DNA of 64,000 nucleotides from Hymenopus coronatus (GCA_030762935.1 CM060880.1:17353001-17417000); one strand, 5' to 3'. Counted from the stretch's first letter, positions 11,175 through 22,672 are shown. The notes: generated from the sequence alone by a model not told the origin. A program made the numbers and translations.

Positions 11175-11978
11175 ATTTTTACTTTCTCTACACGTACTAT
11201 GTACCTATGTATAGAGAAGGTGTTGCACTCCACCCAAAATTCGATACCAAGATTTCACCGGAAATAGATGTTTTAGGGTCCTCTGTATCAAAAACAAAAA
11301 TTAGAAAAAGGTCCATATGTGTATGTGTGTCCATGTTTCTGTAAACACGATATTCACAAATGAAAAGTCGGTAAAATTCCAAACTTGGTATATAAGTTTA
11401 GTATCTTCCAAAGGTATGACACGAAGAATTTCAGGAAAATCCCCCCTACCCCAAACTATCCTTTGCATGGAAAAAGTTTCGAAAATTGTAATTTTCTCAA
11501 AATTGCCTCTAGGGAATTTAATTAAAATACCGGACATTAAAAGTATTTACACGACAAATAAAATGTATATCTTGAATTTTCTAGGAATAGCCTTTGAAGA
11601 CCTTTATTCTGGACGAATTTTACTGGATTTCGTGTAAGTAGTAAACCGTTAGATAGACAAAAAATGCAGTCTCGTTGAAAAACACAATTTATGTCATATA
11701 CATTTTTTCGTGGAATTGACCATTTTTTAGATATTCCTTGCCATTGGTTTCAGTTTAAAAACTCCTAGCAATACAAATAAACAGATTTCATGCACATGGC
11801 AACCGGTTTTTAAAATATTTGACTATCGTTTTAGCCTAATATAATCCATTATTTCCCTCCTACTTACAAGAGAGCATTTCTGCAATTTTTAGCATGAAAT
11901 AGATAGAAAAATAAGCTTATTAACAATAATTTGTTACAGAGATGTAGAGAAACTCATGTGAATGGACCACTCAGTTTT
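11175..11978 (+). repeat. HT element, full length
   Basis: Runs from TTTTTACTTTCTCTACACG to GAGATGTAGAGAAACTCATG and the shortened tail ACCACTCAGTTTTTT. Confidence 0.85.
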
Positions 11979-12087
11979 TTCCCTATACATTTACATTATT
12001 TGCCTCTCAACTCCATCCCCCCCCCCAATCCATTATTCTCCAAGTTTCTTAGAAACTTTAAAATGAAAAACAGTTTTACTATGGACG

Positions 12088-12335
12088 CTGCTGTCATTCT
12101 TGGCGTCCCATTCAATACTGGGGGTGAAAGACCCTTAATTTTGTTCAGAGGCCTCTTTATCAGGCTTGAGTTTCTTTTACGTGTCGTAAATCTACGACAG
12201 GGGATCAACGGCTTTATTTCCCTTCCGAAGGAAGCCATATTAAGGATTTTTACGCCCGAAAAAATTTATCGCCCTCCGCCGGGTTTGAACTCGCGACCTT
12301 AGGTATATGAGGTTAGCATGGTGGTATGCATACCG
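12088..12335 (-). mobile_element. SINE-D, with tRNA-like head
   Basis: On the minus strand it starts with a tRNA-like region containing B-box GGTCGCGAGTTCAAACCCGG, followed by the D-family body with the CTTCCTTCGGAAGGGAAATA palindrome and the block ending at the CCCCCAGTATTGAATGGGAC region. The head sequence suggests a Pol III SINE. Confidence 0.65.
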
Positions 12336-12394
12336 TAGCGTTATTATTTTGTTATTTATACACTGCGTAATGATAACACTGTGAAACACCACGT

Positions 12395-12635
12395 GCTCTC
12401 GTGTCTCATTCTATATTGGGCGTGAAAGATCCTTAGTTTTACCCAGAGGCCTCTTTATCAGACTTTAGGTTCTTTTAGTTGCTATAACACGGGACCAACG
12501 GCGTTACTTCCCTTCCGAAGAAAACCATGCAAGGATTTTTACGCCCGGAAAAAAAAAAAAAAAAAAAAAAAAAATCTATCGCCCTCCGCCGGGTTTAAGC
12601 CCGTGAATTTGGGAGACTATTATTGACCCCTAGTA
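12395..12635 (-). mobile_element. Second SINE-D in tandem orientation, with internal A-run
   Basis: Same body as the neighbouring copy (CCCAATATAGAATGAGAC, GTTTAAACCC-like head on the minus strand) with a run of about 27 A at 12,547-12,573. Head-to-tail with the copy at 12,088. Confidence 0.6.
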
Positions 12636-12667
12636 CACGGGTTCGATCGTCAAAAATCGAACCCGTG
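12636..12667. repeat. Perfect 12-bp inverted repeat of two facing B-boxes
   Basis: CACGGGTTCGAT (12,636-12,647) and ATCGAACCCGTG (12,656-12,667) are exact reverse complements around an 8-base loop. Each arm contains the tRNA B-box core GGTTCGA, so this is probably a head-to-head junction of two SINE heads. Confidence 0.7.
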
Positions 12668-12705
12668 ACCTCCCGAATGCTATAAGTGCATTGTAGTGAA
12701 CCAAT

Positions 12706-13735
12706 TTACTTGAAAATTTGCATTGTATCCTTGGAAGACGCTGAACTTAAAAACAACAAAGTTTTATTATGTAACCGACGTTTGTTTTTTTAGTTGCGCG
12801 CGCGCGCGCACACACACCTACAAACCTTTTTCTAAAAATATTTTTCTTGGATTCAGGGAGTCTCAGAAGTTGTATTTCTGATGAAATCAAATATTTTGGT
12901 GAAATGCAATATTTCCTCTACGTAATATAGAAAAAAAAAATCTGTGTTCCATTCATATGACTTTCTCTACATCGCTGTAACAATTTATTAAAAAGCATAT
13001 TCTATCTAATTCATGATAATCGAGATAAACATTAGCAGAAATGGTCTTAAGAAGTGAAATAAGGGAATACACTAGGATAAACCGATCGTCAAATGTTTTA
13101 AAAGCTAGTTGCCATGTGGTTGAAATCCGTTTCTATGCATGGCCAAGAGAAAAGTGTGAGAAAAGTTTAAGTATTTTAAATATGAAACAAATAACTTGAA
13201 ATATCTCATAAATGGCCAGTTCCACAAAAAAGCGTATGGGATACAAATTGTGTCTTTTAACGAGATCTATATTGTTTATGTAGTAAGTCTTTGTCTATCA
13301 ACAAAATTCATTCAGAATAAAGAGGTATTTAGAGGCTATTCCCAGAAAATTCAGATATATATTTTATTTGACATATAAATGTCTTTAATATACGGCATTT
13401 TAATCAAAATCTTTATGGCCATTTTTCAGAAAGTCAAAATGTCCCAAATGTTTTGTATGTAAGGGGTAGTTTGGGATGGGGGGGGGATTTTCTCAAAAGC
13501 TTCGTGTCACATCCCTGGAAGATACTAAACTTAAATACCAAGTTTGGTATGTTACCGACCTTTCGTTTTTGACTTATCGTGTTCACACACACGACCTTTT
13601 TCTAAACATGCATTTTCTGGGAGCAGGGGACCCTAAAACGTGTATTTCCAGTGAAATGTCGGTGTTGAATTTTTGGTTGAATGCAATACCTTCTCTATAC
13701 ACTATGTACATAGTACATGTAGAGAACGTATTAGA
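12706..13735 (-). repeat. HT cluster: 5' part then full-length copy, both inverted
   Basis: The first piece (12,706-12,935) keeps a GCGCGC/CACA tract at the usual microsatellite site and a decayed end. The second runs from TGTGTTCCATTCATATGACT at 12,941 to the hairpin at about 13,691-13,728, with palindrome ACCAAGTTTGGT near 13,540. Confidence 0.8.
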
Positions 13736-13844
13736 AAAAAATAGTAAACATTTCGGTCACAGCTTTTTAATAGTTTATGTTAACATATAAGAGACAGCAA
13801 AGCAAATATCGAGCTTTTGTTTTCGCAAGCTGCCATTAAACGTG

Positions 13845-14110
13845 CCTACTGTATCTGGAATGCTCGGAATCTAACGCTTAAGGGAACAACGACCGATATT
13901 TTTCAGCTCCAGTAGTGCCATCTGCTATCGGAGGAAGAGAACCTGCTACTGACCATGTTCAACACAATGTTGATACGTAGTTAGCGCGACGGAATGTGGC
14001 CCTATGTCCTTAAGGAAATGAAGGCCGACATTTTTCACGTACAGTGGCGACATCTCTTATCGGCAGAAGAGGACCTGTCCAGGGCGTGTCGCACTACGCA
14101 TGGGATAACA
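13845..14110 (+). repeat. Diverged direct duplication, ~125 bp unit, two copies
   Basis: The first copy has GGAAC AACGACCGATATTTTTCAG and GTGCCATCTGCTATCGGAGG. The second has AAGGCCGACATTTTTCACG and TGGCGACATCTCTTATCGGC. Order and spacing are conserved. Possibly an older repeat family. Confidence 0.5.
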
Positions 14111-14292
14111 AATGACGCACGTGGGCAGTGGGCGACACTGGCGCCAGCGAGGTCCTAACTTGTGTGGAAATAAACAAATGGTAGATAGGTAGGCATAAGC
14201 GCAGACCTGTAATATATTGGGGGGGGGGGGGGAGGCAATAAAGTCGCGTATATTTAGTGCAGTTAGTAAAGTATTAAGTCACTGTATACACT
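14111..14292. other. Unassigned, includes a 14-base G run
   Basis: A G homopolymer lies at 14,219-14,232; no gene is seen. Confidence 0.5.
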
Positions 14293-15335
14293 AAGAAAGT
14301 CATTCACATGACCTTCACTACTTATTCTGCAATAAATTGTTTTTATAAAAGGTCACTCATGCCAATCGAGATAAATTAACAGATAAAACTGTCGCTATGT
14401 GATGACATTGAAATTCAGTTAAATGATCAGGAGTTCAAACAAAGAAGCAAACCAGACTTCTCATAAACAAGAAACTGTAACTCGGTAATAATGGTAATAA
14501 AAAAATCTGATTTGTTGCATTCACATGGCGCTCTCTAGCTGTTCAACAAAGAAACTTTCCTTACAAACTATAATTGTTTTATATTCGTCATGCTAATCGA
14601 GATAAACATTAACAGAAATGATCTTATAGCTCGATTCCTTATAAGTGGAAGGGAAATAAGAGAATACACTAGGCTAAACCGTTAGTCAAAAGTTTTAAAA
14701 TGTGGTTGCTATGGAATTGAAATACGTTTCACAAGTACCCATATGAAAACAGTTTTTAAGTATTTTAAAACTGAAACCAATGTCAAGAAATGTCTCGAAA
14801 ATGGTCACCTCAACGGAAAAAAATGTATATGACATAACTTGTGTGTTTTAATGAGATCTACAGTTTTGTGCAGTAAGTTTTTGTCTATCCCTTGCAGTTT
14901 ACCTGGTACGCAAAATTCATTCAGAATAAAGAGATCCATAGAGGCTATTCCCAAAAAATTCAAGATGTACATTTTAATTGCCATATAAATATGTTTAATA
15001 TACGGTATTTTAATCAAATTCATTAGATCCATTTTTGAGAAAATCAAAATTTTCAATTTTTTCCATGTAAAGGGTAATTTGGGGTGAGGGAATTATTCTC
15101 AAAATATTCGTGTCGCATTCCTGGAAGTTATTAAACATAAATACCAAGTTTGGTATTTTACCGACTTAGCTTTTTAGTTATCGTGTTCACGGACACACGG
15201 GCCTTTTTCTGATGTTTTTTTTTTATGCTGGGGACCCTAAAACCTATATTTCTTGTGAAATCTCGGTATGGAATTTTTGGGTGGAGTGCAATACCTTCTC
15301 TATACACTGTACTGTGTACATAGTAGTGTATTATT
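14293..15335 (-). repeat. HT cluster: decayed 3' part then full-length copy
   Basis: A diverged inverted 3' part covers 14,293-14,500. A complete inverted copy runs from AAAAATCTGATTTGTTGCAT to a hairpin at 15,297-15,333, with palindrome near 15,145. Confidence 0.75.
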
Positions 15336-16127
15336 GTTTTATTTAGTTTGATTTAGTATTTTTTTTTCATTGTGTTATTTTAATTTATTTTGCTTTATAA
15401 GTTTAATAAGGTTAAGTTATTTGAAATATATATATTAAATTGTATGTATTGTTGTTTTGGGAAATAAATATGAAGATCGGACATATGCCACGGTATAGTA
15501 ACCAAGGTGCTAGGGTAGGATATTCAGATTTTATTTATTTATTTAGTACTGTAGAGAAAGTAAAAATATGTCATTATGTAAAATCCCAGGATCAATTAAC
15601 AAGTCGAACTTCAACTTGTGTTCATTAGGACTGTTGCCCATAGCTGGGCCGAAATGATGCCTGGACAGATAGCAAGCCGAAACTTAATTTGTCTTTACGT
15701 GGAATTTGGACGAAGTGTTGCGACCAGTGGCTTTGTAACTTAACCCTTAGTTGTTTGCATTAGTATACCACATATGCCGTTTTTCCTTTGATTCAAGTTT
15801 AAAAGTGGAATTCTAGTAAAAAAATATATGGGCATAAACCTATAAAATTATTATATAAAATAATAGAAATGAAAATATATATAGATCATTTATTAAAGGA
15901 TCTTTCCTCCCAAATAAACGTTTAAATTCGTCTAAACCAGTTTTCATAATCCTGCCAAAGGTACTACCAAAAAAGTTGTTCAAATGGCCATGAGTGTTAG
16001 GTGATAGGTAATGGCCTGGCTATCCATTCAAAGACAAATGTTGCAAGTTAGTGTTCCTGTGATTATGTGGGTTTTACTCTTTTATTTGTTTTAAAAAATC
16101 ACTGCAATTTTAAGGCAAATATTGTAT
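15336..16127. other. Unassigned AT-rich sequence
   Basis: T/A-rich low-complexity stretch (15,340-15,560) then unique sequence. No exon with splice signals was recognised. Confidence 0.4.
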
Positions 16128-16968
16128 ATATTTTTACTTTCTCTATACGTACTATGTACATAGTGTATAGAGAAGGTATTGCAGTCCACCCAAAAATTTG
16201 ATACCGAGATTTCACCCTAAATATATGTTTTAGGGTCCTCTGTATCCAATAAAAGTATTTTCAGAAAAAGGTCCTTGTGTCTGTGAACACGATAACTCAA
16301 AAACGAAAAGTCGGTAAAATAACAAACTTGGTATTTAAGTTAAGTATCTTCCAGGGATGCGACACGCAGGTTTTGAGAAAAATCCCCCACCCCAAACCAC
16401 CCTTTACATGGAACTTTTTTCGAAAATTTTGATTTTTTCAAAAATGGCTCAAACGATTTTGATTAAAATTTCGAATATCAAACACATTTACCTGACAAAT
16501 GAAATGTATATCTTGAATTTTCTGGGAATAGCCTCTGAAGACTACTTTATTCTGGGTGAATTTTACGGAATTTTGCATAACTGCTAAACTGTAAAAAGTG
16601 ATCAAAAACTTACCACGCAAATAATGTAGAGCACATTAAAACGCACAATTTATGTTGTATACATTTTTTTCGTGGAGTTGATCGTTCTTGAGATATTCCT
16701 TATTTTGGTTTCAGCTTTGAAAAACTTAACTTTTCTTATACAGTAATTAATCAACTTCTGTCCATTTAAATAAAGGAGCTTACTATGATTTTAACCTATG
16801 GATCTCCCTTTTTTCGCTTCTACTTACAAGGAAGCAAGGAATAGGACTATTTCTGCTAATTTTTTTGTGGATTAGCATGAAGTAAATAGAAGTATAAGCT
16901 TTTTAACAATAAGTTATTGCAGAGATGTAGAGAAAGTCATGTGAATGGAACACATCAGATTTTTACAA
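16128..16968 (+). repeat. HT element, full length (~840 bp)
   Basis: One of the cleanest copies. It starts TTTTTACTTTCTCTATACG with an intact hairpin (arms CTCTATAC and GTATAGAG) and ends ATGTAGAGAAAGTCATGTGA with the tail ACACATCAGATTTTT. Confidence 0.9.
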
Positions 16969-17049
16969 TATAAAACAATCTTAATTACTTGTCGTTTATG
17001 TTTGAAGGTTGGTATAACATAAAATTAATCCTAGAGTACAACCCTATTG

Positions 17050-17345
17050 GGTTACACTTGGAACTTAAAGGTACCGACAGGCAACAAAGGGATAAAGGGA
17101 CAGAAAGTAGCTTACCTCCAAAGTCGGCGCCTAGGCATTGTGGTTGGCCAGGCTACAAACCAACGACCTTCTGGAGCGAGGGGTCAGCAGCCTGGTCGCG
17201 AACCGGTTCGCCCCGAGGTGTGCACTCATCCCCCAGGGTGTGTCCCACGTGGCGGGCGTGTGTGGGGGGGGGTCTATCGTCGCAAGTTCAAGTTCCAGCA
17301 GCCAGCCAGTCGCTCGGCCGCTGCAGTCAGAAACGGAGATGTGAC
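17050..17345 (+). promoter_or_regulatory. GC- and CpG-rich island upstream of exon A (5' UTR or promoter)
   Basis: GC content rises sharply against the AT-rich surroundings, with many CpGs, a CCACGTGG E-box near 17,248 and a G run near 17,265. It directly precedes the exon A start codon and lies outside any repeat copy. It probably contains the 5' UTR and promoter; no TATA box is evident and the transcription start cannot be fixed. Confidence 0.4.
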
Positions 17346-17664
17346 ATGGCCACTTGTTTCGGTCCGCCGCCACTGCCGCCAAGGGCGCAGCGATCCGCCC
17401 GGAACCTCTCCTCCACGTACCGCAGTTTCCGGGAGGACGAGGATGAGATCGTGGTCGACATGGAGGTGGAGTCGATAACCACCACGACGACGACCAACTC
17501 TCTGAGTCGCAAGAGCACCGGTTCGCTGGCTCCGCTGTCGCTCATGAGTCGGAGTCATTCTGATGGGAACCTGACGACGACACCGAGCTCCTCGACAGCA
17601 ACCACAGGCACGCTCAACAGGTGTCTGCGTGTCCTCGGGAGTAGCTGGAAGAACCTGCTGCAAT
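17346..17664 (+). CDS. Probable first coding exon of an unidentified gene (exon A)
   Basis: An open frame of 106 codons plus one base sits in the most GC-rich island of the window and ends at a good donor, CAAT|GTGAGT, with the intron starting at 17,665 (phase 1). The chosen ATG at 17,346 has G at -3 and G at +4. The product starts MATCFGPPPLPPRAQ, then has an acidic patch (EDEDEIVVDMEVES), a run of Thr, several Ser-rich segments (SLSRKSTGSLAPLS, SRSHSDGNL) that look like phosphorylation or 14-3-3 type sites, and ends SSWKNLLQ. No folded domain, signal peptide or membrane segment is visible, so it looks like a disordered N-terminus. The frame is also open upstream to 16,989, so the start could be earlier; that part looks like 5' UTR. 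From memory and unverified, the WKNLLQ ending recalls the WKNLQLG motif near the N-terminus of vertebrate MCTP1; this is a weak hypothesis. Phase matches exon B. Confidence 0.6.
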
Positions 17665-17787
17665 GTGAGTTCAGTTACTATTTCTGAGGTGGGGGAGCGT
17701 CACAGTGCATTTGCTTTATATTCCTCAACATGCACAACCTGTTACCAGTGATTTAAGTTTCCATTTCTGCGGTGGGCAGCGTGTGTT

Positions 17788-18588
17788 TACTTTCTCTACA
17801 CGTATTATGTACATAATATATTGCGCCCAAAAATTCTATACCAAGATTTCACCGGAAATTTATGTTTTGGGCCCCCCTGAATCCAAAAAAAAAAAAAAAA
17901 AAAGGACCGTGTGTGTACTTGTCTGTGGAATTTAGATACCAAACTTGGTATTTAAGTTTGGTATCTTCCAAGGATCCGACATCAAGATTTTCGAGAAATT
18001 ACACCCACCCCAAACTACCCTTTACATGGAATTTTTTTCGAAAATTTTGATTTTCTCAAAAATGGCTGTAATGATTTTAACTAAAATATATTAAAGATAT
18101 TTATATGGTAAATAAAATGTATTTCTTGATTTTTCTGGCCATAGCCTCTAAAGAACTCATTCTGAATGAATTTTGCGTAACTAGTAAACCGTAAGAGACA
18201 AAATCTTACTTCACAAAACATTTAGATCACGTTAAAACACACACACATTATGTCATATACGTTTTTTTCGTTGAATTGCCCATTTCGGAGATATTCCTTG
18301 TTAGTTTTTTTCAGATGTAAAATACTAAAACTTTTTTCACATGGAATGTTGTAAACTCCCGGCCATGCATAGAAATGGATTTCAACCACATGACAATAAT
18401 CTTTTAAAAGAGTTGAGTAACGCTTTAGCCTAGTGTATTCCATTATTTCCCTTCTACTCAGAAAGAAGCAACTAATTAAGACAATTTCTGCGATTGTTTT
18501 CTCGATTGGCATGAAGAAATAGAAGCATAAGCTTTTTAACAATGATTTGGTGTAGAGAAAGTCATGTGAATGGAACACAGGTTTTTTA
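17788..18588 (+). repeat. HT element, full length, damaged hairpin
   Basis: The left arm CTCTACACGTATTATGTACA is present but the right arm is lost; the rest of the blocks and the tail GTCATGTGAATGGAACACAG are present. It has an A-run at about 17,885-17,903 before the GT site. Confidence 0.8.
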
Positions 18589-18644
18589 CAGTAACTTTGT
18601 AACCATTTTCGAGATGGGATTCCAAAAGGAGTTACTAATGAAGT

Positions 18645-19143
18645 GATTGTTTCCTTCTCTAATACAGACTTAACCGTAAATAGAGTAATTCTTGTTTTCT
18701 ACCCAAACATTCTTATCGAAAGTTCACTATAAATACCTACATGTTTTGAGAGCCCTTGAACTCAAGGAAAAACATTTTAGAAAGCTGTGTATGTGTAGGT
18801 TTGCATGCGTGCGTGTTACTTGGTATTTAACTGACATCATCTTTCAGAGATGATACAGAAAATTTCCCAGAAAATCTTCTTACTGCATTATACATGGAAA
18901 TCTGTTCGTTAATTTTGATTTTGCCAAAAGTGATTCTAACAATTTTATTTAAATGCTATAAGTTTAAAACAAATTCATAACAAGAACATATATATCTTGA
19001 TTTTTTTAGGAATTGTCTCTGAAGTCCTCTTCGTTTTGAATGACTTTTATTTTACTGTTAAATACTAGGGACACAAAATAATAGTGCACAGATAATTTAC
19101 ATCTCGTTAAAGCACGTAGTTTGTGTATAGCAATTTTTAATTA

Positions 19144-19188
<45 letters not shown>

Positions 19189-19235
19189 TCAATTTGGGAG
19201 ATATTCTTTGTTGTTGTTTTGAATTTTCTAAAACT
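18645..19235 (+). repeat. HT element, old and diverged, with (ATT)n
   Basis: The block order is recognisable (ACATGTTTTGAGAGCCC, GGTATTTAACTGAC, TTTTAGGAATTGTCTCTGAA, CATCTCGTTAAAGCAC) at much higher divergence than its neighbours. An (ATT)n run at about 19,144-19,187 sits in the 3' half. Confidence 0.6.
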
Positions 19236-19248
19236 TCAAATTAGTTTT

Positions 19249-20003
19249 TTATTTATTTTCTCTACACGTACTATGTACATAGTGCATAGAGAAGGTATTG
19301 AAATCCATCCAAAAATTCGATTCCGAGATTTCACCGGAAATTCATGTTTTGAGATCCCCGCGTGTGTGTATCTGTGGGCAACATAGCTGAAAAACGAAAT
19401 GTCCGTTAAAAACCAAACTTGGTACTTAGGTCTGGTATCTTCCAAGGATGCGACACGAAGATTTTCAACAAAAATCCCCCCACCCCCAACTACGCTTTAC
19501 ATGGAACTTTTTTCGAAAATTTTGATTTTCTCATAAACGGTTCTAACGATTTGGATTAAAATGTATATTAAAGGTATTTACCTGAGAAATAAAATGTATT
19601 TCTTGAATTTTCTGGGAATAACCTCTGAAGACTACTTTATTGTGGATGAATTTTACGGAATTTTGCACAACTGCTAGAGTTTTTTTCGTGGAGTTCATCG
19701 TTTTTTAGACATTCCTTGTTATTGGTTTTAGCTTTGAAAAACTTATACTTTTCTCGTACAGGAATTTGTCAACCCCTGCCCATACAAATAAAGGAACTTC
19801 AGTCACATAGTAACTAGCTTTTGACTATCACTTTAACCTATGGTACTCCCTTATTTCGCTTCTACTTTCAAGGAAGCAAGTAATAAGACTATTTCTGCTA
19901 ATTTTTCTCGATTAGTATGAATTAAATAGAAGCATAAGTTTTTTAATAATATTTTTTGTAGAGATACAGAGAAAGTCATGTGAATGGAACACATGTTTTT
20001 TCT
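19249..20003 (+). repeat. HT element with small internal deletions (~755 bp)
   Basis: Runs from TTTTCTCTACACGTACTATG to GAGAAAGTCATGTGAATGGA. The segment before the ATGAATCC/GT site is shortened, and a block near 19,675 is missing. Confidence 0.8.
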
Positions 20004-20589
20004 CGTAGTAATGCAAACAACATATTTTAAAATCATTACATAGCAAATCGCTCACAAGCACATTACCTATTGTAGAACGAAATGTGAACAGTTTGAAGAC
20101 GAGGAGAAGAAATGTACTGCTTTATCTGCCGTGAAGTTCTTGCACACTCTCACCGATGTACAAAACATTGTTGTTAGATGGCTAGTGCGTTAGTAATATG
20201 CAATTATACGTATAACAGCAGTTAGATGTGGCAACATAGCTATCTCTTGCTCTCTCTCTCTCTCTCTCTCGTACACCAATATATTTTGTAGTACACAAAT
20301 CGACTAACTTAGCAGTAAGCCCCCTCTCATTCTTCAGACCTCGGTCGCCTTCTTTTTGTGGTCCAACAGTCGCGTACAATTTTTCATTATTTTTTATTTT
20401 ATCAAAGGCGACTCTTAACGGGTTTTATTAAAATGCCATGTGTTTAGGATATTTACATGACAAATAAAACACATCTTTAATTTTCTGGTTATAATATCTT
20501 CATTCACAAAATCTTATACAAAAAATGTAGGGCTGGCCCCGAAGCCCATTCTATGGAGCACCTTTCAGTAACGATATACCATGGTTGCA

Positions 20590-20590
<1 letters not shown>
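20004..20590. repeat. Mostly unassigned; (CT)n and an HT fragment
   Basis: A CT run lies at about 20,248-20,270. An HT internal fragment (GGATATTTACATGACAAATA and following) lies at 20,395-20,530 on the + strand. No gene seen. Confidence 0.5.

Positions 20591-20639
<49 letters not shown>
20591..20639. repeat. (CA)n microsatellite
   Basis: About 24 CA units, flanked by GTTGCAT and GCAACGC and outside any HT copy. Confidence 0.95.
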
Positions 20640-20642
<3 letters not shown>

Positions 20643-21159
20643 ACGCTCTTAAGAAGTAGTTTAAGCGGTGGTATGAAAATATTAAGTTTGTTCACATGTG
20701 AAATTCTAGAGGTTGCCGAGGCTTTAATTTCTTCTTGTTAATCATTGGAGTTTTAGCTTCACAAATCCCTCAGCTACGCTTTACGGTTAAGGGCTCTCAA
20801 CTTTTGGATACGCTTTGCGGCTTAGGGCCCTATAATAGACCAGGAAGTAACTGCAAAGCGGCTCTAATGACAATTACAGAATTACGAAATCCAGATCACC
20901 TTTTGAAATAATTGGTGTAACCAACTTACATATATCATTAGAGCTAGGTCCGGGGTCACGAAATTTCTGGGTTGAACTTCGGTGCAGTGAGTCGTGGTCT
21001 CTACAGCCCGTTTCGAAACATGTTGTAGTAACTAGCATTGCTCACTGCCTGGCCACGTCCAATTCCTGCTAGTACATAAAATACACTGACAGAGAGTGCA
21101 GGTTGAAAAATGTCGAAAATACGAAACGGTAGCTGTTCGACTCTGAACACTTTTGTGGA
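20640..21159. other. Unassigned sequence, no gene seen
   Basis: Near 20,775-20,830 a short diverged duplication (TACGCTTTACGGTTAAGGGC against TACGCTTTGCGGCTTAGGGC) is visible. Confidence 0.4.
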
Positions 21160-21420
21160 GCCGGCCTGGTTGGTGGGTGGTAGCGTATCTTCCTCGCATT
21201 CAAAAGGTCGTAGGTTCGAATCTCGCTTAGGGTGAGTTACCCGGATAAGGTTTCTTTCGGGGTTTTCCCTTATCCTGAGAAAACGAATGTAGAGTAAGTT
21301 TAAGCTCCATAGACCCCGAGATCATTTGAGCATCATTTCACCAATTTCATTCATCGTCCGATATGACCAACCAGGTTAAAGGACGTTAAACTAAAAAAAA
21401 AAAATAAAAAACCAAAAAAC
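21160..21420 (+). mobile_element. SINE-A, full length
   Basis: The tRNA-like head has an A-box-like GGTGGGTGGTAGCGTATCT and B-box GGTCGTAGGTTCGAATCTCG. The body is GTTTTCCCTTATCCTGAGAA, GACCCCGAGATCATTTGAGC, TCATCGTCCGATATGACCAA, and the tail GGTTAAAGGACGTTAAACTA is followed by an A-rich run. This is the best copy for defining the family. Confidence 0.85.
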
Positions 21421-21781
21421 CTTGTGGATAATTCAAACATATTTTGAGTGACTGGAACAGAGCCTTTTTTTTTTTTTTTTCGATACAGTAAACACGTAAT
21501 TCACTGCAGCGGATTCTGAGTAGGTTTAGATGATTTATGCCCATTGTCTTTTCAGAGCTTAGCATATTAATATCCTGAATTTTTTTATTTCAAGTTTAAT
21601 ATTTTTTATTTGTAAAAGTATAAGGCGTTTTTATTTACTAATCATATTATGAGTAGTTGTTACTTAATGAACTAGAAAGATGTATGTAATGTCAATACAT
21701 GTAATGAGCTACTTTTGGAAAAGATTATACCTCAATGTGTACATGTTTTCGCTACATTACCGACTGCTCTGTTTATTTATT
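21421..21781. other. Unassigned AT-rich sequence
   Basis: Contains a T run near 21,465-21,480; no gene seen. Confidence 0.4.
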
Positions 21782-21891
21782 TATACTTTCTCTAACCCCG
21801 TTTGTACAATGTACATAGGGTTAGAGAAGTATTGCATTCCACCCAAAAATTCGATGTCGAGACTTCACCGGAAATATATGTTTTAGGGTCC

Positions 21892-21964
<73 letters not shown>

Positions 21965-22672
21965 TGTGAACACGATAACTCAAAAACGTGAAGTCGGTAA
22001 AATACCAAACTTGGTATTTAAGTTTAGTATCTTCCAGGGATGCGACACGAAGATTTTGAGAAAAATCCGCCCCCCTAACCCCAACTACCCTTTACATGGA
22101 ACTTTTTTCGAACATTTTGCTTTTCTCAAAAATGGCTCTAACGATTTTGATTAAAATTTCGTATATTAAGCATATTTACCTGACAAATAAAATGTATATC
22201 TTGAATTTTCTGGTAATAGCCTCTGAAGAGTAGTTTATGCTGGATGAATTTTACTAAATTTTGAATGACTGCTAAACCGTAAGAGATGGACAAAAATTTA
22301 CTGCACAAAAAATGTAGAGCACATTAAAACACACAATTTATGTTATATACATTTTTTTCGTGGAGTTCGTCGTTTTTGTGACACTCCTTATTTTTGGTTT
22401 CTGCTATGAAAAACGTATACTTTTCTCATACAGGAACTTGTCAACTCCTATCCATATGGACAAAGGAACTTCATTGACATAGCAACCAGCTTTTGACTAT
22501 CACTTTAACCTACGGTTGTCCCTCATTTCGCTTCTACTTACAAGGAAGCGAGTAATAAGACTATTTCTGCTATTTTTGTCTGATTAGCATAAAGTAAATA
22601 GAAGTATAAGCTTTTAAAGAATTATTTGTTGCAGGGATATGGAGAAAGTCATGTGAATGGTACACATCAGAT
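21782..22672 (+). repeat. HT element, full length, with expanded (GT)n
   Basis: The hairpin arms are CTCTAACCC and GGGTTAGAG, a different arm sequence that still pairs. GT repeats fill 21,894-21,962 at the family's GT site. It ends GGAGAAAGTCATGTGAATGG with tail ACACATCAGATTTTT. Confidence 0.9.
21894..21962. repeat. (GT)n microsatellite inside an HT element
   Basis: About 34 GT units between GGGTCCCC and CTGTGAACACGATAACTC. Confidence 0.95.

Noticed and set aside
19144..19187. (ATT)n and similar runs as regulatory elements
   Set aside because: Ordinary microsatellites, several clearly expanded from the HT block ACAAATTATTGTT; nothing further supports a function.
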